A stretch of 64,000 bases of DNA from NCBI GenBank assembly GCA_017500935.1, contig JAFVXW010000003.1:124001-188000 (forward strand). Reading direction: 5' to 3'. Shown here one piece after another: positions 34,214-43,610 of the stretch. Position numbers and translations under genes: made by a program. The notes beneath the pieces were generated by a model. The model did no database searches. It was not told where the DNA came from and saw only the letters and a program-made list of their open reading frames with translations. Positions within the stretch are counted from its first letter, which is position 1; each line of letters begins with the position of its first letter. Source of the stretch: Lachnospiraceae bacterium. GTDB lineage: Bacteria > Bacillota > Clostridia > Lachnospirales > Lachnospiraceae.

Positions 34214-34939
34214 TTAATAAACCATTTCAAAAAAAGCGTACAGCAAAGGCTGATGCAGAAGATACAAAAGAAGGGAATGTCTTCCCATTTCGTTTACCAC
34301 CGGAATCTCTCTGCCTCTGAGCAGATGCAGCTTTCCATACCGCCGTGCCGCATGATACAGATAATACCCCGTCAAAAACAGGAAAAACCAGGGCAGCAGG
34401 GAAAAATAGTCAGTGGAAACAAAATCTGCTGCCGGAAATCCAAGATAGGCAGTAAACAGATTTTTGTACCATGACTGCGGCAAAGCAGCCAGACGCAAAT
34501 TTTCAAAGCCCAGCCATCCTGTATTGATCTCTCTTAACAGTAAAAACAGAATAAAACTGACTGCAATTCCCGTCACCGGCGGGATTTTACCCAGATATCT
34601 GTCCAGAAAGCAAAGCAAAAGCATACTTGAACCAAGCAGTGTCAGAACGCCGAACACTGCCGGACTCTGCGGCATCACGATCCAGGTGACCAGAGTAACC
34701 AGTGCCCCTGCCGCAAATACAGTCAGGCCTCTGCGTATTTTTCTTTTTCCCAGAGAAAAACAAAATCCCGACAGTAAAATAAAGGTCCAGCAAATACTCT
34801 GCTGCCACACATAAGCTCCCTGCGACCGATACCAGTCAATATCGGCACTGTATAAATAAACCAGATCCCAAAGCGCATGATATAGAAACATACTGATAAA
34901 CGTCAGCGCCCGAAGGATATCCAGAAGTCTGTATCGCAT
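34214..34939 (-). CDS. DUF1624 (heparan-alpha-glucosaminide acyltransferase-like) membrane protein
   Basis: 241 residues, about seven membrane helices. The opening RYRLLDILRALTFISMFLYHALWDLVYLY carries the membrane-embedded His of this acyltransferase-like family; VNEMGRHSLLLYLLHQPLLY is the conserved last helix. Related to the catalytic domain of HGSNAT, which moves acetyl groups across a membrane to a sugar. In bacteria the substrate is unknown. RBS GAGAGGGTAACG. It is 24 bases after the FAD dehydrogenase and 61 bases before spoIVA. Confidence 0.82.
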   Translation of the reverse strand: MRYRLLDILRALTFISMFLYHALWDLVYLYSADIDWYRSQGAYVWQQSICWTFILLSGFCFSLGKRKIRRGLTVFAAGALVTLVTWIVMPQSPAVFGVLTLLGSSMLLLCFLDRYLGKIPPVTGIAVSFILFLLLREINTGWLGFENLRLAALPQSWYKNLFTAYLGFPAADFVSTDYFSLLPWFFLFLTGYYLYHAARRYGKLHLLRGREIPVVNEMGRHSLLLYLLHQPLLYAFFEMVY

Positions 34940-34963
34940 CGTTACCCTCTCAAATTTATCTGC

Positions 34964-36331
34964 TTACTGTTCCGCAATTTTCCTTGCCACATACACGCCG
35001 CTTGCAGACGCATGGGAAAGGGAATGGGTTACACCGCTGCCGTCTCCGATCACGTAAAGCCCTTTATATCTGCTTTCCAGATTTTCGTCCACAGCCACTT
35101 CCATATTGTAAAATTTGACTTCCACACCATATAAAAGGGTATCATCGTTGGCTGTGCCGGGCGCGATCTTATCCAGCGCATAGATCATCTCGATAATGCC
35201 GTCCAGAATGCGTTTGGGAAGCACAAGGCTCAGATCACCGGGCGTAGCTGCCAGCGTGGGACGCACAAGGCCTTCCTCAATACGGCTGACGGTACTTCTG
35301 CGGCCTCTGACCAGATCGCCGAAGCGCTGCACGATCACACCGCCGCCCAGCATATTGGACAGTCTTGCAATGCTCTCTCCGTATCCGTTGCTGTCTTTAA
35401 AAGGTTCCGAAAAATGCTTTGCCACCAAAAGTGCAAAATTAGTGTTGTCCGTATGTTTTGCAGGATCTTCATAGCTGTGACCGTTTACAGTGACAATTCC
35501 GTTGGTATTCTCATTTACCACCGCGCCATAGGGATTCATACAGAAGGTGCGCACACGGTCCTCAAATTTTTCGGTCCGGTAAACAATCTTGCTTTCATAA
35601 AGCTCATCGGTCAGATGGGAAAAGATCACTGCCGGAAGTTCCACACGCACCCCGATATCCACACGGTTGGATTTGGTCGGAATTTCCAGTTCTTCGCAGA
35701 CTTTCTGCATCCATTTGCTGCCCACTCTTCCCACAGAAAGAATACATTTGCTGCACTCATAGGTTTCTGTGGAGGTATATACCGTATAGCCGTTTTCTGA
35801 AACAGAAAGCTTTTCCACCGGTGTATCAAAATAAAAGGTGACTCTGTCCTTTAACTTTTCATACAGATTCTTTAATACCACGTAATTGACATCTGTTCCC
35901 AGATGGCGGACAGATGCATTCAGAAGCGTCAGCTTATTCTGCAGACAGATCTTGGCAAATTTTGTGCCCGCTGTGGAATACAGCTTTGTGCCTTCTCCGC
36001 CATGTGCCATATTGATGGAATCCACATATTTCATCAGCTCGGTTGCTTTTTGTTTGCCCAAATATTCATGCAAAGTACCACCAAAATCATTGGTGATATT
36101 GTATTTGCCGTCAGAAAACGCACCGGCTCCGCCAAAACCGCTCATGATCGAACAGCTTTTGCATCTGATACAGGTTCTGATCTTGTCTCCGTCAATGGGA
36201 CATTTTCTCTTTTCCAGTGCATGTCCGGCTTCAAAAACAGCGATCTTTAATTCCGGTCTTTTCTCCGACAGTTCATAGGCTGCAAAAATACCGCCCGGGC
36301 CTGCTCCCACAATAATGACATCATATTTCAT
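34964..36331 (-). CDS. FAD-dependent dehydrogenase (COG2509-like)
   Basis: 455 residues. N-terminal dinucleotide-binding motif VIIVGAGPGGIFAAYELSE, C-terminal FAD motif GLYVIGDGSGVTHSLSHASASG. Between residues 54 and 62 there is CIRCKSCSIMSGFGGAGAFSDGK: three Cys at CxxCxxC spacing just before a glycine-rich loop, which is characteristic of this uncharacterised group and might hold a redox or metal site. Cytoplasmic. Substrate unknown. RBS AGGAGCGTGATCAG. Confidence 0.85.
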   Translation of the reverse strand: MKYDVIIVGAGPGGIFAAYELSEKRPELKIAVFEAGHALEKRKCPIDGDKIRTCIRCKSCSIMSGFGGAGAFSDGKYNITNDFGGTLHEYLGKQKATELMKYVDSINMAHGGEGTKLYSTAGTKFAKICLQNKLTLLNASVRHLGTDVNYVVLKNLYEKLKDRVTFYFDTPVEKLSVSENGYTVYTSTETYECSKCILSVGRVGSKWMQKVCEELEIPTKSNRVDIGVRVELPAVIFSHLTDELYESKIVYRTEKFEDRVRTFCMNPYGAVVNENTNGIVTVNGHSYEDPAKHTDNTNFALLVAKHFSEPFKDSNGYGESIARLSNMLGGGVIVQRFGDLVRGRRSTVSRIEEGLVRPTLAATPGDLSLVLPKRILDGIIEMIYALDKIAPGTANDDTLLYGVEVKFYNMEVAVDENLESRYKGLYVIGDGSGVTHSLSHASASGVYVARKIAEQ

Positions 36332-36449
36332 CTGATCACGCTCCTGTCTTCATGGAATGTTTTCATGATTTATTATAATATGCCGTTTTTTGTTTTGCAA
36401 TACACTCATAACGTCAGTCTCACCACGAAATCCGACAAATTTTCCGCGT

Positions 36450-36478
36450 AAAAAAGACCGCACGAAGCGGTCTTTTTT
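36450..36478 (-). terminator. Terminator after tyrS
   Basis: A perfect 7-bp stem (36455-36461 with 36467-36473) around a 5-base loop flanked by A and T runs, immediately after the tyrS stop; the symmetry would allow function in both directions. Confidence 0.85.
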
Positions 36479-36484
36479 CAGGCA

Positions 36485-37708
36485 TTAAGCCATCACAACT
36501 TTTTTGTAGTTTTTCTTGCCGCGGCGAACGGTGATGCCTTCGCCCTTTAAGCTTTCGCCTGCATACAGAGTCTTGATATCGGTTACTTTTTCATTATTTA
36601 CAGTAACACCGCCCTGTTCCACTGCACGGCGTGCTTCGGATCTGGATGCGCACAGACCGCCTTTTACCAGAACACCCAGAATATCGATATTACCGTCTAA
36701 CAGATCAGCTTCTGTAATGGTAACAGTAGGGATATCAGCATCAGCACCGCCTGCAAACAGTGCCTTTGCACTTGCCTGTGCCTTATCTGCTTCTTCTTTG
36801 CCGTGTACCAGTTCGGTAAGTTCGTAAGCCAGGATTTCCTTTGCGGTATTTAACTGGCTGCCTTCCCAGCTTTCCATTTCCTGAATCTGTTCGATGGGCA
36901 GGAAGGTCAGCATCTTTAAGCATTTTAACACGTCTGCATCTGCAACGTTTCTCCAGTACTGGTAGAATTCGAAGGGAGAGGTCTTGTTGGGATCAAGCCA
37001 TACTGCACCCTTCTGGGTCTTGCCCATCTTCTTGCCTTCGGAGTTTAAAAGCAGGGTGATGGTCATTGCGTATGCATCTTTTCCCAGTTTTCTGCGGATC
37101 AGTTCGGTACCGCCCAGCATGTTGGACCACTGGTCATCGCCGCCAAACTGCATGTTGCAGCCGTAATCCTGGAACAGTTTGTAGAAGTCATAGCTCTGCA
37201 TGATCATGTAGTTAAATTCAAGGAAGCTTAAGCCCTTTTCCATACGCTGCTTGTAGCATTCAGCAGTCAGCATACGATTAACGGAGAAGCAGGAGCCTAC
37301 TTCACGCAGTACATTTACATAGTTTAAGTCAAGCAGCCAGTCAGCATTGTTTACCATCAGTGCTTTGCCTTCAGAGAAGTCGATAAAACGGCTCATCTGC
37401 TTTTTGAAGCACTCACAGTTGTGCTGAATGGTCTCGGTAGTCATCATCTGGCGCATATCACTTCTGCCGGAGGGATCACCGATCATAGCGGTACCGCCGC
37501 CGATAAGTGCGATAGGCTTGTTGCCTGCCATCTGCATACGCTTCATCAGGCAAAGTGCCATAAAGTGTCCTACATGAAGGCTGTCTGCGGTAGGGTCAAA
37601 ACCAATGTAAAAGGTTGCCTTACCATTGTTGATCAATTCCTTGATCTCTTCTTCGTCTGTCAGCTGTGCAAGAAGTCCTCTTGCTTTGAGTTCGTCAAAT
37701 ACTGTCAT
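36485..37708 (-). CDS. tyrS: Tyrosyl-tRNA synthetase
   Basis: 407 residues. Class I: HVGH at residues 45-48, KMGKT as the KMSKS-type loop ([12 protein letters not shown]), and the tyrosine-pocket segment [20 protein letters not shown]-terminal S4-like RNA-binding domain ends the protein ([22 protein letters not shown]). Start at ATG 37708 behind GGAGGAAAAA. It is controlled by the tyrosine T-box in front of it. Confidence 0.98.
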   Translation of the reverse strand: MTVFDELKARGLLAQLTDEEEIKELINNGKATFYIGFDPTADSLHVGHFMALCLMKRMQMAGNKPIALIGGGTAMIGDPSGRSDMRQMMTTETIQHNCECFKKQMSRFIDFSEGKALMVNNADWLLDLNYVNVLREVGSCFSVNRMLTAECYKQRMEKGLSFLEFNYMIMQSYDFYKLFQDYGCNMQFGGDDQWSNMLGGTELIRRKLGKDAYAMTITLLLNSEGKKMGKTQKGAVWLDPNKTSPFEFYQYWRNVADADVLKCLKMLTFLPIEQIQEMESWEGSQLNTAKEILAYELTELVHGKEEADKAQASAKALFAGGADADIPTVTITEADLLDGNIDILGVLVKGGLCASRSEARRAVEQGGVTVNNEKVTDIKTLYAGESLKGEGITVRRGKKNYKKVVMA

Positions 37709-37718
37709 TTTTTCCTCC

Positions 37719-38073
37719 AAAAAAATATGGCCCTCGTCTTATTAAAGGACGAGGGCCGTAAGCTTCGTGATACCACCTTTTTTCACAGACAGTTCACACT
37801 GTCTGCCTCATGAAGTACAATCTGCAGCTTAAAACCGGCTGTTTGTTGAAATCCAGCTATTCTGCCGATGATACTCCTGCGCTGTAACGGGCGCACACGT
37901 TGCAGCCTACTCTGACACCTGCTGTTCATTTCGGTGCACAACTCCGGGATGTATTCAGAATGTCTTCCCCTGCGCCTCTCATCAGCCGGCAGCTTTCTGT
38001 AGGTTCCATACAGACTTACTCTTTCCCTTCAAAGTCTTTGCATATGTTGACGATACGGATATCGTTCAAATTT
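37719..38073 (-). promoter_or_regulatory. T-box riboswitch, tyrosine-specific, controlling tyrS
   Basis: The leader of about 350 bases between the promoter and tyrS has the T-box parts in order, read leftward. Stem I carries the specifier codon UAC (complement of 37951-37953, in GAATACATCCC). The T-box sequence AAAGGTGGTATCACG lies at about 37769-37783, whose UGGU would pair with the ACCA end of tRNA-Tyr. The terminator has a perfect 10-bp stem (37729-37738 with 37748-37757) followed by seven T. Uncharged tRNA-Tyr is expected to favour the antiterminator and turn tyrS on. Confidence 0.93.
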
Positions 38074-38079
38074 ATGTTT

Positions 38080-38108
38080 AATCTAGCACAAAAGTATTAG
38101 TCTGTCAA
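38080..38108 (-). promoter_or_regulatory. Promoter of the tyrS T-box transcript
   Basis: Leftward: TTGACA (38103-38108), 17-base spacer, TAGATT (38080-38085). Confidence 0.75.
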
Positions 38109-38139
38109 ATAGTTTCAAAACATGAATTTCAAATAGTTA

Positions 38140-38172
38140 AAAAACAGAGGCGTCAAAAAACGCCTCTGCTTT
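38140..38172 (-). terminator. Terminator after rhaB
   Basis: Leftward: a perfect 8-bp stem (38145-38152 with 38161-38168), 8-base loop and T run, 20 bases past the rhaB stop. Confidence 0.85.
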
Positions 38173-38188
38173 GCATATTACATTATAA

Positions 38189-39586
38189 TTAGTAAGTCTT
38201 GATCGGGAAGGAATTGAATACGCATTTTCTTGCATCCCACAGATCTTTCAGCGCACCGTGGTTGATCATCTGTGCAGCCAGATTGCCGATCGCGGTTGCT
38301 TCGCCGGGGCCTGCGCAGATCTTCTTGCCGGTTGCTTCTGCAGTTACCAGATTTAAGTATTCAGCATTGGAACCGCCGCCAACGATATTTAAGGTGCTGT
38401 ATGTAATACCGGTGCTCTTTTCCAGCGCAGCGATCGCCTTCGCATAGCAGTCTGCAAGGCTCTTGTAAACAACGCGGGAGATTTCACCTACGGTTTCAGG
38501 AACCTGCTGATTGGTATTGCGGCAGTACTCCTTGATCGCTTCGATCATGGAATCGGGCGCAAGGAATACCTGATCCTGGCAGTCAACGATGGAATCGATC
38601 TTGGCTTCATCAGCCATTGCACACATCTCAGCAAAGGAGTTTGCTCTGCCAAGCTCGTTGCGTACAGACTGGATCATCCAAAGACCCATGATGTTTTTCA
38701 GATAACGGAAACGGTAATCATAACCGCCTTCATTGGTGAAGTTCATTTCCTGGCTCTCAGGGCTGCAGTCGGGCTCTAATCTTTCGATACCAAGCAAAGA
38801 CCATGTACCGGAGCTGATGTATAAGGTGTTCTCATCATCGGAAGGAACTGCAAGCACTGCAGATGCGGTATCGTGGGTACCGGGTGCAACTACGTCACAG
38901 TCAAAGCCAACTTCTGCTGCGATCTCAGGACGGAGTCTGCCAAGTAAAGTACCGGGTTTTACGATAGGACAGAAAATCTTTCTGGGGAAGCCAAGCATAT
39001 CGATCAGTTCCCAATCCCAATCCTTGGTCCAGGGGTTGATCAGCTGGCCGGTGGTAGCATTGGTGTATTCGGTTTTCTTAACGCCGGTTAATAAGAAATG
39101 CAGATAGTCAGGGATCATCAGCATTGCGCATGCCTTTTCCAGAATCTCAGGCTGGGTCTGCTTGATCGCTTCCAGCTGATAAATGGTATTGAAGATCTGC
39201 TTCTGGATACCGGTTCTTGCATACAGTTCCTTTTCGGGAATCACTTCATAAACCTTTTCATCCATACCGTTGGTACGGCTGTCACGGTAGCCTACGGTGT
39301 TGCCAAGGATCTGATCATTCTCATCCAGGAGTACGAAGTCTACGCCCCAGGTATCAATACCCATACATACGGGCACTTTTCCTTCTTTGGCACAGTTTTT
39401 CATACCTTCTTTTACATTTTCAAAAATACCGGGAACATCCCAGCAAAGCTGTCCGTCTTTTTTGCTCAGACCATTGTCAAAACGATGAATCTCTTCGTTG
39501 ATCATCTTTCCGTCTTCGAGCCATCCTAAAAGGTGTCTGCCGCTGGATGCACCCATATCCACAGCAAGGTAATACTCTCTCATCAT
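38189..39586 (-). CDS. rhaB: Rhamnulokinase
   Basis: 465 residues, FGGY sugar-kinase fold. Phosphorylates L-rhamnulose in rhamnose catabolism. Phosphate-1 loop LAVDMGASSGRHLLG; the catalytic Asp lies in GTHDTASAVLAVP; adenosine motif LNIVGGGSNAEYLNL. The region CMGIDTWGVDFVLLD and the overall pattern are RhaB-like, not xylulo- or fuculokinase-like. ATG 39586 has AAGGAGG at 6 bases. It stands alone: no rhaA, rhaD, lactaldehyde genes or transporter adjoin it, so they must be elsewhere. Confidence 0.92.
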   Translation of the reverse strand: MMREYYLAVDMGASSGRHLLGWLEDGKMINEEIHRFDNGLSKKDGQLCWDVPGIFENVKEGMKNCAKEGKVPVCMGIDTWGVDFVLLDENDQILGNTVGYRDSRTNGMDEKVYEVIPEKELYARTGIQKQIFNTIYQLEAIKQTQPEILEKACAMLMIPDYLHFLLTGVKKTEYTNATTGQLINPWTKDWDWELIDMLGFPRKIFCPIVKPGTLLGRLRPEIAAEVGFDCDVVAPGTHDTASAVLAVPSDDENTLYISSGTWSLLGIERLEPDCSPESQEMNFTNEGGYDYRFRYLKNIMGLWMIQSVRNELGRANSFAEMCAMADEAKIDSIVDCQDQVFLAPDSMIEAIKEYCRNTNQQVPETVGEISRVVYKSLADCYAKAIAALEKSTGITYSTLNIVGGGSNAEYLNLVTAEATGKKICAGPGEATAIGNLAAQMINHGALKDLWDARKCVFNSFPIKTY

Positions 39587-39857
39587 TATCTGCCTCCTTA
39601 TGTTTCTGATCAGCCAAAGCACTGTCAGGCTGTCATGAACAAATTTATTTCTCTTATTATTTTGCCAGTTTAAATGTCACATGTCAACAGAATCTGTCAC
39701 TTTTTACACATAACATAACATCTGGTTTGGCGCTTTGCCGAAAAAACACCCGGAAACTGAAAAAAATTATATTTGTGGTTTATCTTTAGCTGTGATAGTA
39801 TAGAAATGGATTGTATTCTTTTTACTTATTATGATTTCATACATTATGGAGGAAAAT
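39587..39857. promoter_or_regulatory. Divergent control region rhaB / PurF-like gene
   Basis: 271 bases without a gene. It holds both RBSs and, for the rightward gene, a weak promoter candidate (TTGTGG, 17 bases, TAGTAT, near 39774-39803). A GTCACATGTCAACAG stretch followed by a second GTCAC around 39677-39701 may be an operator. Nothing else is seen. Confidence 0.35.
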
Positions 39858-41276
39858 ATGAGCGGATTTTTTGGAGTAGCCACAAAAGAAGACTGCATAT
39901 TTGATTTATTTTTCGGCACCGATTACCACTCTCATCTGGGTACCCGCCGTGCAGGTATGGCGGCTTATGATGAACAGGACGGTTTCAATCGTGCCATTCA
40001 CAATATCGAAAACACCCCTTTCCGTACCAAATTTGAAAAAGAAGTTCTCCGTATGCACGGGCATCTGGGCATCGGCTGCATTTCCGACTATGAGCCCCAG
40101 CCTCTTTTGGTGCGTTCCCATCACGGTACTTTTGCGATCATGACCATCGGCAAGATCAACAACATCGATGAGATCGTTGACAGACTCTTAAGCTGGACTC
40201 CTACCCACTTTCTTGAAATGAGCGGCGGCGATATCAATGCCACTGAACTGGTAGCCACTATCATCAATCAGAAGAGCAATCTCATCGACGGCATCCAGTA
40301 TGCGCAGGAAATCATTGACGGTTCCATGTCCATCGTGATCATGACCAAAACCGGCATCTATGCTGCCCGTGACAAAATGGGCCGTACTCCTATCGCACTC
40401 GGCAAAAAAGATGAAGGATACTGTCTTGCATTTGAATCCTTCTCCTTCTTAAACCTTGGCTATACCCCTTACCGTGAACTTGGCCCCGGCGAGATCGTTA
40501 TCATGACTCCCGAAGAAGTCCGCACTCTTGTTGCTCCCGGCAAAGACATGAAGATCTGTCCTTTCCTGTGGGTATACTATGGCTATCCTTCTTCTTCCTA
40601 CGAAGGCATCAGCGTTGAAACCATGCGCTATGAATGCGGTGCAGCTCTTGCAAGACGTGATATCGAAGCCGGCAATGTGCACCCTGACACCGTTGCAGGT
40701 GTTCCGGATTCCGGAATCGCACATGCTGTAGGTTATGCGAATGAATCCAAGATTCCCTATTCCAGACCTTTCATCAAGTATACTCCTACCTGGGCACGTT
40801 CCTTTATGCCCACCATGCAAAGCAAACGCAATCAGATTGCAAAGATGAAGCTGATTCCCGTAAAGGAACTGATTGAGAACAAGAGCCTGCTTCTGATCGA
40901 CGATTCCATCGTGCGAGGCACACAGCTTCGTGAAACCACCGAATTTTTATATAACAGCGGTGCCCGCGAAGTGCATATCCGTCCTGCATGCCCGCCTCTT
41001 TTATACGGCTGTAAATACCTGAATTTCTCCCGTTCCACTTCCGAAATGGATCTGATCACCAGACGTGTGATCAAGGAGCTGGAAGGTGACAACAAATACC
41101 CCAACCTTGAAGTATATGCTGACCCTAATTCCCAGCAGTACAACGATATGGTGGAAGCGATCCGCAAACACATGAATTTCACTACCCTGCATTTCCACAG
41201 ACTTGACGATATGATCGAAGCTATCGGTCTTGACCGTTCCAAACTCTGTACCTATTGCTGGGACGGCAAAGAATAA
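39858..41276 (+). CDS. PurF-like phosphoribosyltransferase with an altered glutaminase domain
   Basis: 472 residues aligned end to end with amidophosphoribosyltransferase. The C-terminal PRT domain is intact: SLLLIDDSIVRGTQLRE is the PRPP loop, and RSFMPTMQSKR and a closing CTYCWDGKE match PurF. The N-terminal Ntn domain is not: PurF begins Met-Cys-Gly, whereas here it begins MSGFFGVAT, so the nucleophilic Cys is Ser. The oxyanion Asn-Gly (HNG in PurF) also reads TIG (AIMTIGKINN). Using glutamine is therefore unlikely; it may use ammonia or do another reaction. RBS GGAGGAAAAT. Single gene with its own terminator; no pur genes adjoin. Confidence 0.82.
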   Translation: MSGFFGVATKEDCIFDLFFGTDYHSHLGTRRAGMAAYDEQDGFNRAIHNIENTPFRTKFEKEVLRMHGHLGIGCISDYEPQPLLVRSHHGTFAIMTIGKINNIDEIVDRLLSWTPTHFLEMSGGDINATELVATIINQKSNLIDGIQYAQEIIDGSMSIVIMTKTGIYAARDKMGRTPIALGKKDEGYCLAFESFSFLNLGYTPYRELGPGEIVIMTPEEVRTLVAPGKDMKICPFLWVYYGYPSSSYEGISVETMRYECGAALARRDIEAGNVHPDTVAGVPDSGIAHAVGYANESKIPYSRPFIKYTPTWARSFMPTMQSKRNQIAKMKLIPVKELIENKSLLLIDDSIVRGTQLRETTEFLYNSGAREVHIRPACPPLLYGCKYLNFSRSTSEMDLITRRVIKELEGDNKYPNLEVYADPNSQQYNDMVEAIRKHMNFTTLHFHRLDDMIEAIGLDRSKLCTYCWDGKE

Positions 41277-41299
41277 TCTTTTTGTCTTTACTGCGTCAA

Positions 41300-41338
41300 A
41301 AAAGGTTCCCAAAGCAAATTGCTTTCGGGAACCTTTTT
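41300..41338. terminator. Bidirectional terminator
   Basis: A long stem (AAAAGGTTCCC with GGGAACCTTTT, extended by AAAGCAA with TTGCTTT) between the PurF-like gene and the convergent VWA gene. Confidence 0.8.
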
Positions 41339-41350
41339 AGCTGCTGTTTT

Positions 41351-42556
41351 TTAAAGTTTATTGGTCATCAGCTTGATCATACCCTGATTCAAACCATCCA
41401 CGGTAAGCTTGTACATCGGCAGCAGTTCACCAATGGCAGTCTCCGCTTCTCTCCAGGGTGCTCTTCCGGGTGCCATCTTGGGATTCATCCAGATGATCTT
41501 TTTGTAATGACGCTTCATCAGTTTCAACCAGTCATAACCGCACAGACCGCCGTTTGGTCCGCGGTAATTGCCGGTTGTGGAATATAACTCTTCCGGTGCC
41601 ATCGCCGCATCACCCACGATGATTACCTTGTAATCACTGTCCAGATTGCGGAATACCCACTCGGTATCCACCCATTCTCCGTTTTCACATTCCGGTGTTT
41701 TGTAAAGCTTGCTGTAAATACAGTTATGGAAATAATAACACTTTACATCCTTAAAATGATTGGACTTATTCACCGCCTGAAACAGATCATTCATTAGTTC
41801 AGAATACGGAATCATGGTTCCGCCGGAGTCAAATAAAAGTAAAAGCTTCACAGAGTTTTTACGGGGTTTTTCCATGACGATCTGCAGACATCCGCCGTTG
41901 TTGCAGGTCTTATCCACAGTACCGGGAATATCCAGTTCTGTCTTGGGAATATCCAGTTTTGTGGAAAACTGACGCAGTCTTCTAAAGGCCAGCTGGAACT
42001 GTCTGTTGTCAATGACACGGTCATCGCGGAAATCGCGGTATTTTCTTGCGCCCACAACCGCAAACGCAGACTGAAAGCCTGTTTTGCCGCCAACACGCAC
42101 ACCGCCCACATTGCCGCCGGTATTACCAAAGGATGTTTTACCCATGGTACCGATCCAGTAACTGCCGCCATTGTGCTCACTGTCCTGATCCTTCAGGCGC
42201 TGTTTGAACTTCTCTTCCACATCATCTTTATCAATCTGTAAGTCTTCGCCTTCATTGAGATATCTTCTGGCTTCTTCATGTGCCATTTCTTCCATGTCAG
42301 ACTTATCCAGCCAGCGAAGCATCTGCTTGCTGACTTCATTTTCTGTCTTGACTCCCTTAAAGCACTCTTCAAAAGCCATATCAAACTTATCAAAGTCAGT
42401 TTCACTTTTTACAAGAATCGCTCTTGCAAGATAATAAAACTGTGTCAGACTGCTGCCTGCCATCCCCTGGTCCAACGCCTGCTGCAGCGTCAGCCATTCA
42501 CTCATGGTGATGCGAAGCCCCTTGGCCTTACATGTATAAAAGAACTTCGTAAACAT
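41351..42556 (-). CDS. VWA domain protein paired with a MoxR ATPase
   Basis: 401 residues, no signal peptide. The C-terminal half is a von Willebrand A domain of the CoxE type (VKLLLLFDSGGTMIPYSELMNDLFQAV ... VIIVGDAAMAPEEL). The metal site is degenerate: DSGGT replaces DxSxS. The N-terminal half is helical, with a central Gly-rich insert (GTMGKTSFGNTGGNVGGVRVGGKTG). These proteins work with the MoxR ATPase as a chaperone or cofactor-insertion pair; the client is unknown. The MoxR gene lies 40 bases upstream. RBS GAGGAGCACAAAAT. Confidence 0.85.
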   Translation of the reverse strand: MFTKFFYTCKAKGLRITMSEWLTLQQALDQGMAGSSLTQFYYLARAILVKSETDFDKFDMAFEECFKGVKTENEVSKQMLRWLDKSDMEEMAHEEARRYLNEGEDLQIDKDDVEEKFKQRLKDQDSEHNGGSYWIGTMGKTSFGNTGGNVGGVRVGGKTGFQSAFAVVGARKYRDFRDDRVIDNRQFQLAFRRLRQFSTKLDIPKTELDIPGTVDKTCNNGGCLQIVMEKPRKNSVKLLLLFDSGGTMIPYSELMNDLFQAVNKSNHFKDVKCYYFHNCIYSKLYKTPECENGEWVDTEWVFRNLDSDYKVIIVGDAAMAPEELYSTTGNYRGPNGGLCGYDWLKLMKRHYKKIIWMNPKMAPGRAPWREAETAIGELLPMYKLTVDGLNQGMIKLMTNKL

Positions 42557-42596
42557 ATTTTGTGCTCCTCAAATAGATGTGTATGTCTTTACTGGC

Positions 42597-43412
42597 TTAG
42601 AAAGGATTTTTGGAGCGTACAGTTTCCAGGTCTTCGTCTTTTTTCACAATAACACCGACAAAAGGAAGTTCCTTTTTGATCTTTGCAAGCGGGATACCGC
42701 CAAGCTGCAGTGCATTTACCCAGTCGATCAGCTCGGAAGTGCTGGGTTTTTTGCGGATATCTCTGTAGCTTCTGATCTCGTAGAATACCTCCATGGCATC
42801 CTTTAACAGCTTGTCATCCACATTGGGATAGTGAGTACGTACGATTTCTTCCATCAGCTCTGCATCCGGGAAATCAATGTAGTGGAAAATACATCTTCTT
42901 AAGAACGCATCGGGCAGTTCCTTTTCCGCATTGGAAGTGATGATTACGATAGGACGGTGTTTTGCCTTAACGGTACGCTTGGTCTCATGAATATAAAATT
43001 CCATCTGGTCAAGCTCCCAGAGAAGGTCATTGGGGAATTCCAGGTCTGCCTTATCGATTTCGTCGATCAGAAGAACAACCTGCTCATCTGCCTCAAATGC
43101 TTCACCCAGCTTACCAAGCTTGATATATCTTGCGATATCATCCACGCCTTCTTCACCGAACTGACCGTCGTACAGACGCTGAATGGTATCATACATATAC
43201 AGACCGTCCTGTGCCTTGGTGGTGGATTTGATATTCCAGATGATCAGCTTCTTGCCAAGAGACTGTGCCACTGCTTCTGCCAGCATGGTCTTGCCGGTTC
43301 CGGGCTCACCTTTAACCAAAAGGGGCTTCTGCAATGCGATTGCAACGTTTACGCTTGCCAGCAGCTGTTCACTTGCCACATACTGTTTGGTACTGCTAAA
43401 TGCTTCGCTCAT
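42597..43412 (-). CDS. MoxR-type AAA+ ATPase
   Basis: 271 residues from ATG 43412 (AAGGAG in front). Walker A LLVKGEPGTGKTMLAEAVA, Walker B VVLLIDEIDKADLEFPNDLL, sensor 1 IITSNAEKELPDAFLRRC with the arginine finger pair. With the downstream VWA protein it forms the usual MoxR-VWA unit, thought to remodel or activate client proteins. The 198 bases between it and the DUF4097 gene hold only its promoter region. Confidence 0.9.
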   Translation of the reverse strand: MSEAFSSTKQYVASEQLLASVNVAIALQKPLLVKGEPGTGKTMLAEAVAQSLGKKLIIWNIKSTTKAQDGLYMYDTIQRLYDGQFGEEGVDDIARYIKLGKLGEAFEADEQVVLLIDEIDKADLEFPNDLLWELDQMEFYIHETKRTVKAKHRPIVIITSNAEKELPDAFLRRCIFHYIDFPDAELMEEIVRTHYPNVDDKLLKDAMEVFYEIRSYRDIRKKPSTSELIDWVNALQLGGIPLAKIKKELPFVGVIVKKDEDLETVRSKNPF

Positions 43413-43610
43413 AGTAAAATTTCTCCTTTTTATTGCCTGAGGGCTGTTTTCAAGAATGCTTAGACTGTGCACAAACACCTCATTTTATCAGTTTACATAC
43501 ACAAATATGTTACGATATTTGCGGGGAGAAATCAAGGAGGAATTGGGATTGCGGAGTATTTTCAGGCTTCATAAAAAAAATACATTTGTGATTTTGTAAT
43601 GTTATTCATT

